Positions 63,240-64,000 of a DNA stretch of 64,000 nt are shown here, one piece after another. The notes under the pieces are model-generated. The model did no database searches and had not been told where the DNA came from. It was given only the letters and a program-made list of their open reading frames with translations. The translations under genes were made by a program, and so were the position numbers. This DNA is from Rohdeia sp041398665 (GTDB taxonomy: Bacteria > Planctomycetota > UBA1135 > GCA-002686595), in assembly GCA_041398665.1 (NCBI GenBank), contig JAWKUH010000029.1, positions 7,873 through 71,872 on the forward strand, in the 5' to 3' direction. Each line of letters starts with the position of its first letter. Within the stretch, counting starts at the first letter, position 1.

Positions 63240-64000
63240 TCACTCCTCCTCGTTCGTCGCGGGCTCCGCGTTCGGTCGGGCGTCGGCCCCCTCCGTCGGG
63301 GGATCGTCGCGCGACCACTCCTCGGGGAAGCGCCACATGAGGGCGAGCGTGCACACGATCACGAGGGGCGCGATGTGCAGCACGATGCGGTCGGGGATCG
63401 CCGTCGAGTAGAGGTGCGGCAGCTCCCAGGGCGTCACCACCAGGATCAGCGAGTAGGCGCCGAGCGCCATCGCGATCGCCGTGAGGAGCGGGGCGACGGG
63501 GTGTCTCAGGAGTCGCACCGGTCGGAGCACCGTCCAGACGAGCACCGTCGCGGGGAACAGGATCCAGACGAGGTTCCAGCGCAGCACGTTCGTGCCCGCC
63601 GCGAGGTAGCCGCCGAGCACGACGGGCACGCGTTCGACGGCCTGCGCGACGCTCCTCGGTTGCCACTTCGGCGTCAGTCGCGTCGGCTGCTCGAGACCGA
63701 GCGCGAGCTTGATCGAGGTCGGGTAGTCCTCGTCGATCGAGGGGATCTTCCCGCGGATCGACTGCCAGGGCGCGATCATGATCGCCGCGATGGAGAAGAT
63801 CATCGCGAGGTCGAGGAACGCGCGCCGGTGGGGGTGGGCGTCGGCGCCGTCGGGCGCGCCCTCGCGGCGCGCGAGCAGCGCTCCCACGAGCCAGAAGAGA
63901 CCCAGCGAGGCGCCCGCGATCGCGAGCAACGCCGTGCCCTCGTTCTTCACCAACGCGCTCCCGCCGAGCAGGAGGCCGGCGAGCAGGGCGTCGCCGCGAT
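63240..64000 (-). CDS. Membrane glycosyltransferase-like protein (GT39/PMT-like), 5' part beyond window
   Basis: Only the C-terminal part is in the window; the frame is open to the right edge. It shows several hydrophobic helices including L-L-A-G-L-L-L-G-G-S-A and N-V-L-R-W-N-L-V-W-I-L-F, and a Glu/Pro-rich tail ending A-T-N-E-E-E. A-L-V-K-N-E-G near the edge is typical of the middle of GT-C (PMT/GT39-like) enzymes. It lies 37 bp upstream of the O-antigen-ligase-like gene on the same strand, so both may act on surface glycan. The full domain cannot be confirmed. Confidence 0.6.
   Translation of the reverse strand, partial: RGDALLAGLLLGGSALVKNEGTALLAIAGASLGLFWLVGALLARREGAPDGADAHPHRRAFLDLAMIFSIAAIMIAPWQSIRGKIPSIDEDYPTSIKLALGLEQPTRLTPKWQPRSVAQAVERVPVVLGGYLAAGTNVLRWNLVWILFPATVLVWTVLRPVRLLRHPVAPLLTAIAMALGAYSLILVVTPWELPHLYSTAIPDRIVLHIAPLVIVCTLALMWRFPEEWSRDDPPTEGADARPNAEPATNEEE

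Overview
The window is very G+C-rich bacterial chromosome. It is gene-dense, with short or overlapping junctions (ATGA/GTGA overlaps at many operon boundaries) and convergent genes often separated by only a few bases. The gene content fits a Gram-negative, aerobic, environmental bacterium, most likely a high-G+C member of the Planctomycetota: LptF/LptG permeases, LPS-kinase-like and GT9 heptosyltransferase-like genes, heme A/O synthesis genes, a terpenoid-cyclase-like toroid protein, EF-hand and vWA secreted proteins, and many lipoproteins. The phylum is an inference from content and style; no rRNA or other marker gene is present. No tRNA, rRNA, CRISPR array, transposase or prophage was recognised.

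Layout. 1-6.3 kb is an envelope/LPS region: a partial LPS kinase (-), two LptF/LptG-type permeases (+, the second damaged at its 3' end), a heavily frameshifted TPR-type lipoprotein pseudogene, a cluster of short-period 'CACGAAG/CACGGAG' repeats, and a GT9 glycosyltransferase (-). 6.3-16.9 kb holds an NtrY-like sensor kinase, a secreted vWA protein, a polytopic glycosyltransferase followed by an FAD oxidoreductase, an SDR, a triple-parvulin protein, a small lipoprotein and a galactokinase-like GHMP kinase. 16.9-28.3 kb is a minus-strand block: metallophosphoesterase with a LamG-like domain, alpha/alpha-toroid protein, RNB exoribonuclease, a Pro/Ser- and Trp/Tyr-rich TPR protein, a lipoprotein overlapping a PLP aminotransferase, and a HEAT-repeat lipoprotein. 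28.4-43.1 kb is mostly plus-strand: a frameshifted leucine-dehydrogenase-like gene, a DUF3108-like protein, HrpB helicase, a large MscK-type channel, YgfZ (-), then the operon cytochrome c lipoprotein-ctaA-ctaB-DUF420, an alkyltransferase-like protein and a secreted propeller-like protein. 43.1-50.6 kb has a NUDIX hydrolase, a coiled-coil protein, an A+T-richer gap with a 15-bp tandem repeat, HPRT, and the overlapping operon rlu-truD-mtnP-lipoprotein. 50.6-64 kb has an EF-hand protein, DegT aminotransferase, AGCS symporter, a DUF2723-like membrane protein, a structured 195-bp inverted-repeat element, a frameshifted aldehyde dehydrogenase, a thioredoxin-like gene with an in-frame TGA, an O-antigen-ligase/TPR protein and a partial GT39-like protein.

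Three things stand out. (1) The thioredoxin-like gene at 58967-59959 has TGA exactly where the first cysteine of W-C-G-P-C belongs, and a hairpin starts at that TGA: a strong selenocysteine candidate. (2) At least fourteen genes have a TAnnnT hexamer ending 6-9 nt before the start codon and no Shine-Dalgarno sequence, which points to widespread leaderless transcription and also fixes several start codons. (3) Several otherwise intact genes carry single indels (leucine dehydrogenase at a run of 8 G, aldehyde dehydrogenase just before its catalytic Cys, truD in its RGG-like tail, lptG near its end). Slippage, real decay and assembly error cannot be separated from sequence alone.
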